Of a DNA stretch of 25,830 nt, positions 8,086 to 15,733 are shown piece by piece. A program made the position numbers and the translations under genes. The notes below the pieces were generated by a model. That model ran no database searches. It saw only the letters and a program-made list of their open reading frames with translations, and was not told the origin of the DNA. This DNA comes from an uncultured Porphyromonas sp. (lineage in GTDB: Bacteria > Bacteroidota > Bacteroidia > Bacteroidales > Porphyromonadaceae), in NCBI RefSeq assembly GCF_947254915.1, contig NZ_CAMYEZ010000011.1:1-25830 (forward strand), in the 5' to 3' direction. Every line of letters starts with the position of its first letter. Position 1 is the stretch's first letter.

Positions 8086-9339
8086 CTACTTCATCTGGTA
8101 GAAGGAGACGGGATTGCCCTCTATTTCAAAGACGGGTCCGTCGGAGACGGCGCCTGTCTTAGGATCGTAGGAGTAAAATCCGCTACGCTCCTTGCCTGCC
8201 GAGCCGATCATGATCCGATCGTTGTACCACCCGAGGGCGCATGAGTGAGGATTGGACGCTGGGATACCCTCAATCTGCTGGATGGTACGCTGCTCTAGGT
8301 CGATGACTGCAGGAATACAGTAGAGAGCCGTGTAGGGGTTCTTGCTCGTGGGGTCGAGCGCATAGATGCCCATGATGGCGACTACCTTAGAGCCAGAGAT
8401 GTAGTGCATCGATACGATGTAGTTGGCGGGGAGCTTGGTCGTCTGGGGTAGGATGCCCTTGACCTCTATATTGATCTCCGAGAGCTTCATAGACCATAAG
8501 GGGTCGATCTCGGTCTCACCCTTTTTGATGCGAACGATACCGCTGGGGAACTCAGGGTTGAAGCCAAAGCTCCCCATGCAGAGTATGTACAGATCGCCCT
8601 TGTCATCAAGGAAGATTGAGTTAGCCACGATCGGACGGGTAGCGACAGAGAGCCCCGAGGTGGTAGAGGAAATCTTCTTCTCCACCTTGTCCGTTGCGAT
8701 GTCTATGAGTGCCAGCTCGACCTCCTTGTGTAGTGGCATCCACTTGGGGTCCATCTGACAGAGCCCTACGTAGAGCTTGCCGTCGCGTACTGCCATAGCA
8801 CCGGGCATCACATTGGTGTCATCGTGCTTGTACTGGTTGAGGTCTATCACGGCCGTCTTGGTCATCGTCTTGGGGTTAAACGCCCAGACCTGTCCGGTGT
8901 TTTGGAAGCTGATGTAAGCCTTCTCAGGCGAGACCTCGACTACATTGCAGGCAGCGGCTCCTGCTGGGAGCTCCATAGTGCCACGCTTGGTGAGCTGCAG
9001 CTCCTTGCTTACGGTGTAGCAGACGAGCTCAGCCTTGCCCATACCCATATAGTCGGGCAGGACGTAGAGATGATCTCCGCAGTAGATAGGCTCCGTGCCG
9101 AAGCCGACTGGCACGCCACGGCTGTTGTCGTACTTCTTCGCCTCGATAGAGCCGATAGCCTGCAGGTAACCATTGCCCGAGGCGCCATCCGCATTCATTA
9201 TTGAGGTGGAGAAGAGAATCCGCTCACTACCCGTCTGGGGTGTCGGCTTAGGCTCCTTGTCACAGCTGGTGAGCGCTAGCCCTAGTAGGAGGGCAGCGAT
9301 AAGGGTGAGCCTGTTGGTTAGTTTGTTGAATCTGTTCAT
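8086..9339 (-). CDS. DUF4374-like beta-propeller lipoprotein paired with a TonB receptor
   Basis: A 417-residue lipoprotein from the start chosen at 9339. Its signal peptide (MNRFNKLTNRLTLIAALLLG) ends in lipobox C26 (LALTSC). The mature part shows repeated strand-loop units such as LYVGLCQMD, LYILCMGSFGF and the final FYSYDPKTGAV, consistent with a seven-bladed propeller and the DUF4374 family. In Bacteroides thetaiotaomicron a lipoprotein of this general kind, XusB, binds siderophore beside the receptor XusA; equivalence here is inference. It follows the TonB receptor gene directly. An alternative ATG at 9381 overlaps the receptor stop codon (ATGA) and would add 14 residues before the signal peptide; coupling from it is possible, but the shorter form gives a normal lipoprotein signal. 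Confidence 0.75.
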   Translation of the reverse strand: MNRFNKLTNRLTLIAALLLGLALTSCDKEPKPTPQTGSERILFSTSIMNADGASGNGYLQAIGSIEAKKYDNSRGVPVGFGTEPIYCGDHLYVLPDYMGMGKAELVCYTVSKELQLTKRGTMELPAGAAACNVVEVSPEKAYISFQNTGQVWAFNPKTMTKTAVIDLNQYKHDDTNVMPGAMAVRDGKLYVGLCQMDPKWMPLHKEVELALIDIATDKVEKKISSTTSGLSVATRPIVANSIFLDDKGDLYILCMGSFGFNPEFPSGIVRIKKGETEIDPLWSMKLSEINIEVKGILPQTTKLPANYIVSMHYISGSKVVAIMGIYALDPTSKNPYTALYCIPAVIDLEQRTIQQIEGIPASNPHSCALGWYNDRIMIGSAGKERSGFYSYDPKTGAVSDGPVFEIEGNPVSFYQMK

Positions 9340-9377
9340 AGTGAAATCTGTTATTTGAATTGGTGAATATATAGTTG

Positions 9378-11714
9378 TCATCTGAAGAGGTATCGTAGCT
9401 TTACCGAGAAGTTAATGCCTGGTAACGGACGGTTTAGCTCCGACATCTGACGCTGGTTGGTCAGGTTCTTGACCTTGAAGGTAATCGTCCACTGGTTATT
9501 GCGCAGGCTCTGCTCTAGTCCTAAGTCTAGGCGCAGAGCAGTCGGTATCTTGCGCTCTTGGTACTGGCTCACCTCGAAGTCGTAGTAGTACTGATGCACA
9601 TAGGAGGCGTCGAGCATCAGACGGCTGTTGTAGCCCTCCCCGCCGAAGAGATTCTCCTTGTGTAGCTCCAAGCCCGCATTGGCTAGGAAGTAGGGGATGT
9701 TGGGCATACGCTTGAGGTAAGTAGGGTTGGCGACATTCGTTGAGGGGATCAGTCGGCGCGTGTCTCTGAGGTCTTGGTAGGTTGCATTGCCATAGAGGTA
9801 GAGCCAGGGGAGGGCATCCCACTTCACCTCACCCTCTACGCCCCACGTGCGGATGCTCCCGAAGTTCTGATAGCAGCTCATCGAGGGGATAATCCCTGGC
9901 ATGAAGCGGATCATATCGGTGACGTAAGAGCCGAAAGCATTGACCTCAGCCTCGATCAACTGCCCCGACGTGGGCGAGAAGTTGCGATAGACTAAGCCAA
10001 CGTTGCCCCCACGGCTATGTTCGGGGCGCAGGTCGGTCGAGGCGCTGATCGAGTAGCCATTGCCTAGTAGCTCCTCACTCGTAGGGATGCGCACCTCGTC
10101 CGCATAGGAAGCCTTGATCAGGAAGTCTGGCGTGAAGCGGTAGCGGATAGCTTCGCTCCAGCCGAAGAAGTGTCGGTTAGTCTCCACATCCTTGAGGTCG
10201 CCCAGACTGATCGTCCCGATGATCTTAGAGCGAGAGCGGTAGTTGTAGTACTTTGCGGTGAAGGCATTCTGGAGCTTATCCTCAAAGAGCGTGAGGTCGT
10301 AGGAAGCTCCCGCCGTGAGGCTGTTCATACGGCTCTTGAAGTTCGCCTTATAGCCCAAAGCTCGATCCATAAGCGTGTCCGTAGGATTGCGATAAGCGTA
10401 GGTGTGGCACAGGTTGAGATTGAAAGCCTGATGGCGGTCTAGCGTATAGTTCAGGTTAAGCTTGTCCACTAGGTTGATCGTTCGATTGATCCCATCGGCA
10501 GGTATGCTCGATAGCTCGCCTCCATAAGAGGAGCCTGCGGGGTACTCCTTGCCATCCCAGTCGTAGCGATGCGCAGCCTTGTCGGTCAGCCCATTTTGCC
10601 CGAAGACCACCCCGACCGATGCGTCTAGATCGAGCCCTGGGAGGAAGAAGTCTGCACGCTTGAAGGTGCTCGCCAGAGCCAAGCCCTTGGAGAGGGTAAA
10701 AGCTTCTCGCACGTCCCACTCAAAGCCCTGTATCTCTCTACGAATGTAGGTCCCAACGCACTCTAGCTTGATCTCGTCAAACCACCACTTCGTCGCCTTA
10801 AGGCTACCGCCTAGGATCGCTTTCTGAAACTGATCGTGGTCGCGCCCCACGATCCGATCCTTGTATTGTGGCAGCTCCATCTTGTAGTTGTTGTCCGAGT
10901 AGGCGAACGTACCGCCAAGTCCTAGCTGTATGCCCGCATCACCCAGTGTACGCTTGAAGACTGTCGAGAGCATGTGCGAATTGTACGAGCCTACCTCATA
11001 CGAAGCGTCAAAGTACTTCGGCGGGTACTCCTTGGTCACCACATTCACCGCCCCGCCCATAGCTGAGCCACCAAACTTGTAGGGTACGATCCCCTTGTAG
11101 ACCTCCACCCGCTCGATCATATCGGTCGGGATGTCATTGATCGAGATGAAGTCGCTCATCTCGCCAAAGGGCGTCTCGTCAATGTAGATGCCCATTCGCT
11201 TGCCCTCTAGTCCACGTAGCGAGATGCGCGAGGCACTCCCTAGTCCGCCTGTATTGCGTAGCGTCACACCAGTAGTGCGAGACAGTACCTCGTCTATTGA
11301 GGAGGCGGTGCCTTGTAGCTGTCGCATCGAGATGACCGAGATAGGCATAGCGGACTCACGCAGAGCGCGCTCCTGGCGCTTGGCAACGACAACGACACTG
11401 CCTAGCGTCGTCTCGTCGACCTCTAGTCTCACGCTGATCGGCTTGCCATCTTGCCGTGGGGATGTGATGCGCTTGCTCTTGTAGCCCACGTAGCTCACGA
11501 CGAGTCTCTTGACCCGCTGCTTGGAGGTGAAGCTCCAGAGCCCCTCGCCATCGGTGACGGCTCCAGCACCTTTTGGCTCGGCATAGACATTGGCACCGAT
11601 GAGGGGTTCGCCCGTAGCGTCATCTAGGACGTTGCCACGGTAGTGGTACTCTTGAGCTACGGCTGCACTGAGGGAGAGTAGCATGATTAGTAATAGTAGT
11701 CTGTATCGTCTCAT
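9378..11714 (-). CDS. TonB-dependent outer-membrane receptor
   Basis: A 778-residue receptor with a signal peptide (MRRYRLLLLIMLLSLSAAVA). Residues about 21-100 form a carboxypeptidase-regulatory-like domain (YRGNVLDDATGEPLIGANVY, then VVSYVGYKSKRI). The plug domain follows, with RESAMPISVISMRQLQ, the RISLRGLEGKRMGIYID segment and YKFGGSAMGGAVNVVTKE. The remainder is a beta barrel, including a RIPTSEELLGNGYSI segment common in Bacteroidota receptors. It imports a scarce ligand using TonB-ExbBD energy. The DUF4374-like lipoprotein directly downstream suggests a siderophore or related chelate, but haem or another substrate is not excluded. No PepSY reductase gene is visible beside it. A palindrome that may bind the upstream TetR regulator lies 77 nt before its start codon. 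Confidence 0.9.
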   Translation of the reverse strand: MRRYRLLLLIMLLSLSAAVAQEYHYRGNVLDDATGEPLIGANVYAEPKGAGAVTDGEGLWSFTSKQRVKRLVVSYVGYKSKRITSPRQDGKPISVRLEVDETTLGSVVVVAKRQERALRESAMPISVISMRQLQGTASSIDEVLSRTTGVTLRNTGGLGSASRISLRGLEGKRMGIYIDETPFGEMSDFISINDIPTDMIERVEVYKGIVPYKFGGSAMGGAVNVVTKEYPPKYFDASYEVGSYNSHMLSTVFKRTLGDAGIQLGLGGTFAYSDNNYKMELPQYKDRIVGRDHDQFQKAILGGSLKATKWWFDEIKLECVGTYIRREIQGFEWDVREAFTLSKGLALASTFKRADFFLPGLDLDASVGVVFGQNGLTDKAAHRYDWDGKEYPAGSSYGGELSSIPADGINRTINLVDKLNLNYTLDRHQAFNLNLCHTYAYRNPTDTLMDRALGYKANFKSRMNSLTAGASYDLTLFEDKLQNAFTAKYYNYRSRSKIIGTISLGDLKDVETNRHFFGWSEAIRYRFTPDFLIKASYADEVRIPTSEELLGNGYSISASTDLRPEHSRGGNVGLVYRNFSPTSGQLIEAEVNAFGSYVTDMIRFMPGIIPSMSCYQNFGSIRTWGVEGEVKWDALPWLYLYGNATYQDLRDTRRLIPSTNVANPTYLKRMPNIPYFLANAGLELHKENLFGGEGYNSRLMLDASYVHQYYYDFEVSQYQERKIPTALRLDLGLEQSLRNNQWTITFKVKNLTNQRQMSELNRPLPGINFSVKLRYLFR

Positions 11715-11779
11715 TGATTAGTTGGTTGATTTGCTTATTGGGAAGAGAGGGAAAACTGAACGTCTTTCGCTAAGTGTTC

Positions 11780-11814
11780 AAAAAAGGGGTCTAGTGAAAC
11801 GTTTCACTAGCCCC
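11780..11814 (-). promoter_or_regulatory. Perfect 20-bp palindrome: tetR terminator and candidate TetR operator
   Basis: CTAGTGAAACGTTTCACTAG at 11791-11810 is a perfect palindrome. GGGG (11786-11789) and CCCC (11811-11814) extend the pairing past one bulged T, and six T follow on the minus strand (11785-11780), so it can act as an intrinsic terminator for tetR. The tetR stop codon (11807-11809) lies inside it. Gap-free palindromes of this kind are also typical TetR-family operators, and it sits 77 nt upstream of the receptor start. Confidence 0.65.
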
Positions 11815-12427
11815 CTAAGAGTGCTCGCCAACCGCCGAAGCTAAACTTCTCGTGGCACCGACAGAACCGTGCCAGCTCCTCTGGACTGGTGTCGGACCGC
11901 TGTAGTATAGTTTTGATGGTTGCCGTGATAAAGGCTGAGTAAATATCGATGAAGGAAGGATCGACCTCGGCTTTCCAGTCGGGATGCAGCTCTCGATACC
12001 GCTCGAAGTAGCGGATGGTCGCCTCGTTGCTCAGCTGATTGAGCCGAGCCTCGTAGTGATCCAAATAGGAACCCGCACTGGCGAAGAAGACCAGTCGCAG
12101 AGCCTCCGCATGGTTGATGATGTACTGGTAGAAGGGCGACTTCGAGTAGCCCCTCCGCTTACGCTCCACGGGGTCCAGCATATCCATCTCCATATCTTGA
12201 TCCTCAGGCGGTAAGGCGTAAAATGCCTCTAGCCCCTTGATCGCAGGCTCTACGAGCGAGCGAAAGAGTGCCTCCTTGTCCTCATAATAGTAGTATATAC
12301 TGCCCAGCGAGGCGTAAGCCTCCTTGGCTACCATACGCATCGAGGTGCCTATGTAGCCGTGCCGAGAGAAGAGCCGTAAGGCACCCTCCTCGATACGCTG
12401 CTGTATATCTAGTGTCGGACTATTCAT
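11807..12427 (-). CDS. TetR/AcrR-family transcriptional regulator
   Basis: A 206-residue protein with a canonical N-terminal DNA-binding domain: IEEGALRLFSRHGYIGTSM leads into the helix-turn-helix (RMVAKEAYASLGSIYYYY), followed by EDKEALFRSLVEP. The C-terminal ligand and dimerisation domain is not recognisable by motif. It starts 11 nt after the methyltransferase stop and lies upstream of the TonB receptor gene on the same strand, so it is likely to control that locus and possibly itself. The palindrome at 11791-11810, which contains its stop codon, is the best operator candidate. The ligand is unknown; iron or haem control is possible from the context, but many TetR proteins respond to small hydrophobic compounds. 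Confidence 0.88.
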   Translation of the reverse strand: MNSPTLDIQQRIEEGALRLFSRHGYIGTSMRMVAKEAYASLGSIYYYYEDKEALFRSLVEPAIKGLEAFYALPPEDQDMEMDMLDPVERKRRGYSKSPFYQYIINHAEALRLVFFASAGSYLDHYEARLNQLSNEATIRYFERYRELHPDWKAEVDPSFIDIYSAFITATIKTILQRSDTSPEELARFCRCHEKFSFGGWRALLGG

Positions 12428-12438
12428 AGTTCGTTTGC

Positions 12439-13104
12439 TTACCTATCTTTGATTATTGAGCAGATGAGCATGGCGTGGTACTGTCGCACGGAGATACGCT
12501 CCCCAAAGAGGTCCCGAAGAATTGCCACCGCCTCCGGGGCTGTGTAGTGTGGCGGGCAGTAGTACCCCTTGCGCTCCAATATATGGCGAGCTATCCAGTC
12601 GCCCACGCGGTGCTCCCCACGCACGTAAAAGCATCCACACAGTTGCCCTCCCGGCTTGAGCACACGGTGCATCTCACGGAGGGCTCGCTCCTTGTCGGGA
12701 AAGGCCTGCAAACCACTCATCGTGAGCAGATAGTCAAACTCTCCATCGGCAAAGGGCATCGCCCCCACATCGCCCTGCACGAGCGATACATTGGTCACCC
12801 CCTCCACCTCAAAGCGGTGGGCAGCCATCTCGAGCATCTTCTCGGAGTAGTCCAGCGCAGTGATCTGAGCCTTGGCAAGCTGCTTGTACTTGTCGCAGGT
12901 GAAGACCGCAGTCCCCACCGGCACATCTAGTAGCCGCCCCGCAAAGTCATCGGGGATCATGGCCAAGACCTCTGCCGCCATCTGTAGCTGATCCACCTGC
13001 CAGAGCCCATTCATAAAGAGATGCCCCCACCAGGAGCGTCCCGTCATGAGCGCATCGTAGCGGTGCATCTGCTTGGTATATGCGTTATGCTGAGCCTTAG
13101 CCAT
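12439..13104 (-). CDS. Class I SAM-dependent methyltransferase (UbiE-like)
   Basis: A 221-residue protein with the class I methyltransferase order: motif I GRLLDVPVGTAVF (about residues 57-68), motif II ITALDYSEKML, then QGDVGAMPFADGEFDYLL and the post-motif REMHRVLKPGGQLCGCF. Motif I reads DVPVGT instead of the common DxGxGxG, which still fits this broad family. Substrate specificity cannot be assigned; UbiE-like similarity does not by itself mean quinone synthesis. It is the first gene of the minus-strand run with tetR (11-nt gap). A -7-like element (13148-13155) lies upstream, and repeat copy B lies beyond that. Its pairing with a regulator and a TonB receptor hints at small-molecule modification or resistance, but that is inference. 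Confidence 0.8.
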   Translation of the reverse strand: MAKAQHNAYTKQMHRYDALMTGRSWWGHLFMNGLWQVDQLQMAAEVLAMIPDDFAGRLLDVPVGTAVFTCDKYKQLAKAQITALDYSEKMLEMAAHRFEVEGVTNVSLVQGDVGAMPFADGEFDYLLTMSGLQAFPDKERALREMHRVLKPGGQLCGCFYVRGEHRVGDWIARHILERKGYYCPPHYTAPEAVAILRDLFGERISVRQYHAMLICSIIKDR

Positions 13105-13147
13105 CAGTTTCTGCGGAGTGTATAGCTTGTATGGATCTATTACACCG

Positions 13148-13155
13148 CAAAGTTA
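13148..13155 (-). promoter_or_regulatory. Candidate -7 element for the methyltransferase-tetR transcript
   Basis: Minus-strand TAACTTTG matches the Bacteroidota -7 consensus TAnnTTTG and would start transcription near 13141, about 37 nt before the ATG at 13104. No TTTG -33 element is found at the standard spacing, so support is modest. Confidence 0.4.
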
Positions 13156-13255
13156 TACCTCTTTGCCAAGAAAACGCCCCCGCAAACCTACCCAGTAGTA
13201 GGTACCGCTCACGAGCCCACGAGCCAGACAACGACCACCCCCATTGGAACGAATC

Positions 13256-13442
13256 GCACTATCAAGGAAGTCGAATGATTCCTCCGTGGAGATCGTGGAT
13301 TAGCCAGCGAGGAACGAAAAAAAACTTCGGAAGTTTGATTTGCTTCTTCCGAAGTTTTATTTCATTCTTCCGAACTTTGATTTCAGCCCTCCGTGGGGAA
13401 ATTTCGCTGCCTCGTGAGGTATTGGGAAATTCTTCCCTGAGA
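13256..13442 (+). repeat. Intergenic inverted-repeat element, copy B
   Basis: Second copy of the element, between the methyltransferase promoter and the 3' end of ygbA. Boxes CTTCGGAAG (13325), CTTCCGAAG (13346) and CTTCCGAAC (13367) again have an exact 21-bp period; the first two are reverse complements and can pair. CTCCGTGG motifs lie on both sides (13282-13289 and 13389-13396). The left edge GCACTATCAAGGAA (13256-13269) matches the outer edge of copy A. The gene-free stretch 13105-13518 otherwise holds only the -7 element at 13148 and a short inverted repeat near 13460-13486. Confidence 0.8.
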
Positions 13443-13518
13443 ATTGGCATGGACAGGTGACAAAGCGTCAGGACTTGTCGCTTTGCTTTCGAATGGTAAC
13501 CTTGTATGGGGGAGGAGA

Positions 13519-13821
13519 TTAGAGCTCGCGGAGGAGATGCTTGAGGGCGGCGAGGGGGTGGTGGAAGAGCATACGTGGACCGGCCCAGCGCATCACCGCC
13601 TGAATGCGGGCTTTCATGTCGGGTCGGTAGCAGTGTATGGGGCATTTGCGGCAGGTGGGCTTTGCTACACCGTAGCGACAACGGTCTAGTCGCCGTGTGG
13701 CGTATTCGAGTAGCTCGCGACAACTGTCGCAGAGCGTTTCATTTTCCTCTTTCTTCCTGCAGTAGAGCTGGATCATTTGCCGAATGACCTGCTGCTCCTC
13801 TGCGATGCGTCCCTGTCCCAT
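13519..13821 (-). CDS. ygbA: YgbA-like cysteine-rich protein (nitrous oxide-stimulated promoter family)
   Basis: A 100-residue protein from ATG at 13819-13821. It has seven cysteines (C21, C31, C34, C48, C57, C60, C64) arranged as CxxC and CxxCxxxC, within the conserved run KPTCRKCPIHCYRPDMK and the helix RIQAVMRWAGPRMLFHHPL. This is the signature of the family of E. coli YgbA, induced by nitric oxide through NsrR there. The biochemical function is unsettled; the cysteines suggest metal or iron-sulfur binding. The frame stays open upstream to 13920, but that part overlaps mnmE in another frame and lacks family similarity. The chosen start lies 1 nt after the mnmE stop, so translation is probably coupled. 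No NsrR-like site was recognised. Confidence 0.85.
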   Translation of the reverse strand: MGQGRIAEEQQVIRQMIQLYCRKKEENETLCDSCRELLEYATRRLDRCRYGVAKPTCRKCPIHCYRPDMKARIQAVMRWAGPRMLFHHPLAALKHLLREL

Positions 13822-13822
13822 A

Positions 13823-15235
13823 CTACTTGCCGATGCAGAAGTGGGAGAAGATGTAGCCGAGCACCTCGTCGGAGGTGATGGAGGCGCCTGTGACGAGGCC
13901 GATCTCTTCGATAGCCTCACGAAGATAGGGGGTGATGAGGTCGCTGGTCAAGCCGTTGTGGAGGCCCTCGGAGACTAACTCTAAGGCGTGACTTGCCTTG
14001 GTGAGCGCCTCGTAGTGGCGTAGGTTGTAGAGCATCACGGTCTCTTCATTGCTGTGCAGGGTGTGGGTGTTGGTGACCATAAGCTCTTCGAGGGCTTCGA
14101 TGCCCTGAGCGGCTCGTGCTGAGATGGCTAGCGGAGGGGGGGTGTGCCGTTTGTTCGTGATGCGCTGTAGCTGCTCGGAGCAGTGGCTGAGCCAGTCCGT
14201 GACCTCGCTCTCGGTGAGTAGATCCCGCTTGTTGAGCAGGAGCATAAGGGTACTGTCGGGGGAGGTGCGTGGTAGGAGTTCACCGAGCTGTGTCTCTAGC
14301 TCGTCCCACGTGGGGATGGGCGGGGCGATGACCCAGAGGATGAGCCGTGCCGAGGAGATCTGCTGGTAGCTGCGCTCTATGCCTAGTTGCTCCACGAGGT
14401 CGGTCGTCTGGCGCAGACCAGCGGTGTCGATGAGTCGGAAGAGTGTACCACGGATGGTTAGTCGTCCCTCGACGGTGTCGCGGGTGGTGCCAGGGATGTC
14501 GCTGACGATGGCTCGCTCGTGCTGGAGAAGGGCGTTGAGGAGACTGCTCTTACCTACGTTGGGAGCGCCAATGATAGCGGTCGGGATGCCTTGCTGGAGC
14601 TCTTGCCCGGTGCTGAAGCTTTGCGTGAGCAGGCGGAGCTGGTGCTGTATGGTGGCTAACGTTTCAGCTAAAGTGGTGCGATCGGCAAAGGCTACATCCT
14701 CTTCGCTAAAGTCTAGCTCCAGCTCGAGGAGACCCGCAAAGCGTAGGAGCGTCGCCCGCAGTTCGTTGAGTAGATGACTGAGCCTGCCAGTATGCTGCTC
14801 CATAGCCATCTTGTGCTGTGTGGCAGTGGTCGCAGCGATGAGGTCGGCGACCGCCTCAGCCTCGGCGAGGTCTAGCTTGCCATGCGCTAAGGCACGACGG
14901 GTAAATTCGCCTGGATCGGCCATGCGGCAGCCCTCTTGCTGAGCGATCCACTCCAGTATGGAGCGTACGATGAAGGGTGAGGCGTGGCAGGAGAGCTCGA
15001 CGACCTCTTCGCCAGTGTAGGAGTGTGGGGCGGCAAAGTAGGTGGCTACGACGAGGTCTATGAGTTGTCCGTCAATTCGCAGTCCAGCGGTCGTGGCTTC
15101 ACGAGGTGCGAGCCTTTTGCCAAGAAGTGTCTCAGCGATCTGCGGGGCTAAGCTTCCCGAGATACGTATGACGGCTAGCCCTCCGCCTAGAGCGGTGGCA
15201 GGTGCGCAGATCGTTTCGCTCAGATCATGTATCAT
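13823..15235 (-). CDS. mnmE: tRNA uridine-5-carboxymethylaminomethyl modification GTPase MnmE
   Basis: A 470-residue protein of normal length. The N-terminal tetrahydrofolate-binding domain begins MIHDLSETICAPATALGGGL with the IRISG strand. The central helical domain includes HGKLDLAEAEAVADLI. The inserted G domain has GAPNVGKSS (residues 223-231), DIPGTTRD, DTAGLRQ and NKRD. The last residues are CIGK, where the family's conserved C-terminal cysteine motif lies. With MnmG it modifies the wobble uridine of several tRNAs in the cytoplasm. Its start overlaps the folK stop by 4 nt (ATGA), and its stop is 1 nt from the ygbA start, so all three are probably translated from one message. The start is well supported by the conserved N-terminus. 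Confidence 0.96.
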   Translation of the reverse strand: MIHDLSETICAPATALGGGLAVIRISGSLAPQIAETLLGKRLAPREATTAGLRIDGQLIDLVVATYFAAPHSYTGEEVVELSCHASPFIVRSILEWIAQQEGCRMADPGEFTRRALAHGKLDLAEAEAVADLIAATTATQHKMAMEQHTGRLSHLLNELRATLLRFAGLLELELDFSEEDVAFADRTTLAETLATIQHQLRLLTQSFSTGQELQQGIPTAIIGAPNVGKSSLLNALLQHERAIVSDIPGTTRDTVEGRLTIRGTLFRLIDTAGLRQTTDLVEQLGIERSYQQISSARLILWVIAPPIPTWDELETQLGELLPRTSPDSTLMLLLNKRDLLTESEVTDWLSHCSEQLQRITNKRHTPPPLAISARAAQGIEALEELMVTNTHTLHSNEETVMLYNLRHYEALTKASHALELVSEGLHNGLTSDLITPYLREAIEEIGLVTGASITSDEVLGYIFSHFCIGK

Positions 15236-15699
15236 GAGGGCAGGGCGGCTAGTAGCTGAGCCACGGTGGCCTCCGTCGTGGGGATGGTGAGCTCGGGCGC
15301 TATGTAGCTGAGTGGCTGCAGGACGAAGGCTCGCTCACACATACGAGAATGCGGGATGGTGAGCTCAGGCGTGGTCACGATACGCTGGTCGTAGAGCAGG
15401 ATGTCTAGGTCTATGACTCGGTCGGAGTAGATCCCGTCGTGCGACTTGTGCAGTCGCCCCATCTCACGCTCAATAGCCTGAAGCTGTGCCAAAAGCTCTG
15501 CTGGCGTGGCTGTCGTGAGAACAGCCACGACGCTATTGAGGAAGAGATGCTCCGAAGCGAATCCCACGGGGCGAGTCTCCACGAAGGGGGCGATACTGTG
15601 GATCTGGAGCCCACGAAGGCGCATTCGCCTGATCGCCTCTAGCAACTGATGACGAGGCTCGTCAAGGTTACTACCGAGGGCTATGTAAGCAGTAGGCAT
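15232..15699 (-). CDS. folK: 2-amino-4-hydroxy-6-hydroxymethyldihydropteridine pyrophosphokinase
   Basis: A 155-residue protein, typical for HPPK. It starts AYIALGSNLDEPRHQL, has FASEHLFLNSVVAV in the pterin-binding region, and carries the signature DRVIDLDILLYD followed by IPHSRMCERAFVLQPL, which contains the Mg-ATP and pterin-contacting residues. It transfers pyrophosphate from ATP to 6-hydroxymethyl-dihydropterin in folate synthesis. It overlaps mnmE by 4 nt, which suits the need of MnmE for a folate cofactor although such pairing is mainly an operon feature. It begins 34 nt after queA on the same strand. Confidence 0.95.
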   Translation of the reverse strand: MPTAYIALGSNLDEPRHQLLEAIRRMRLRGLQIHSIAPFVETRPVGFASEHLFLNSVVAVLTTATPAELLAQLQAIEREMGRLHKSHDGIYSDRVIDLDILLYDQRIVTTPELTIPHSRMCERAFVLQPLSYIAPELTIPTTEATVAQLLAALPS

Positions 15700-15733
15700 A
15701 GGAGCGACAGTGAGAGAGGCTTAGCGGGATCCT

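Noticed and set aside
13131..13460. Plus-strand ORF of 109 residues, and an overlapping minus-strand ORF 13262-13723
   Set aside because: Both read through repeat copy B; the second also overlaps ygbA in another frame. The repeat explains their openness.
13460..13490. CAAAGCG/CGCTTTG inverted repeat as terminator of the mnmE-ygbA run
   Set aside because: The stem is only 7 bp and no T tract follows on the minus strand.
13822..13920. Longer start for ygbA
   Set aside because: The upstream part lies within mnmE in another frame and is a Ser/Pro/Ala-rich shadow with no family similarity.
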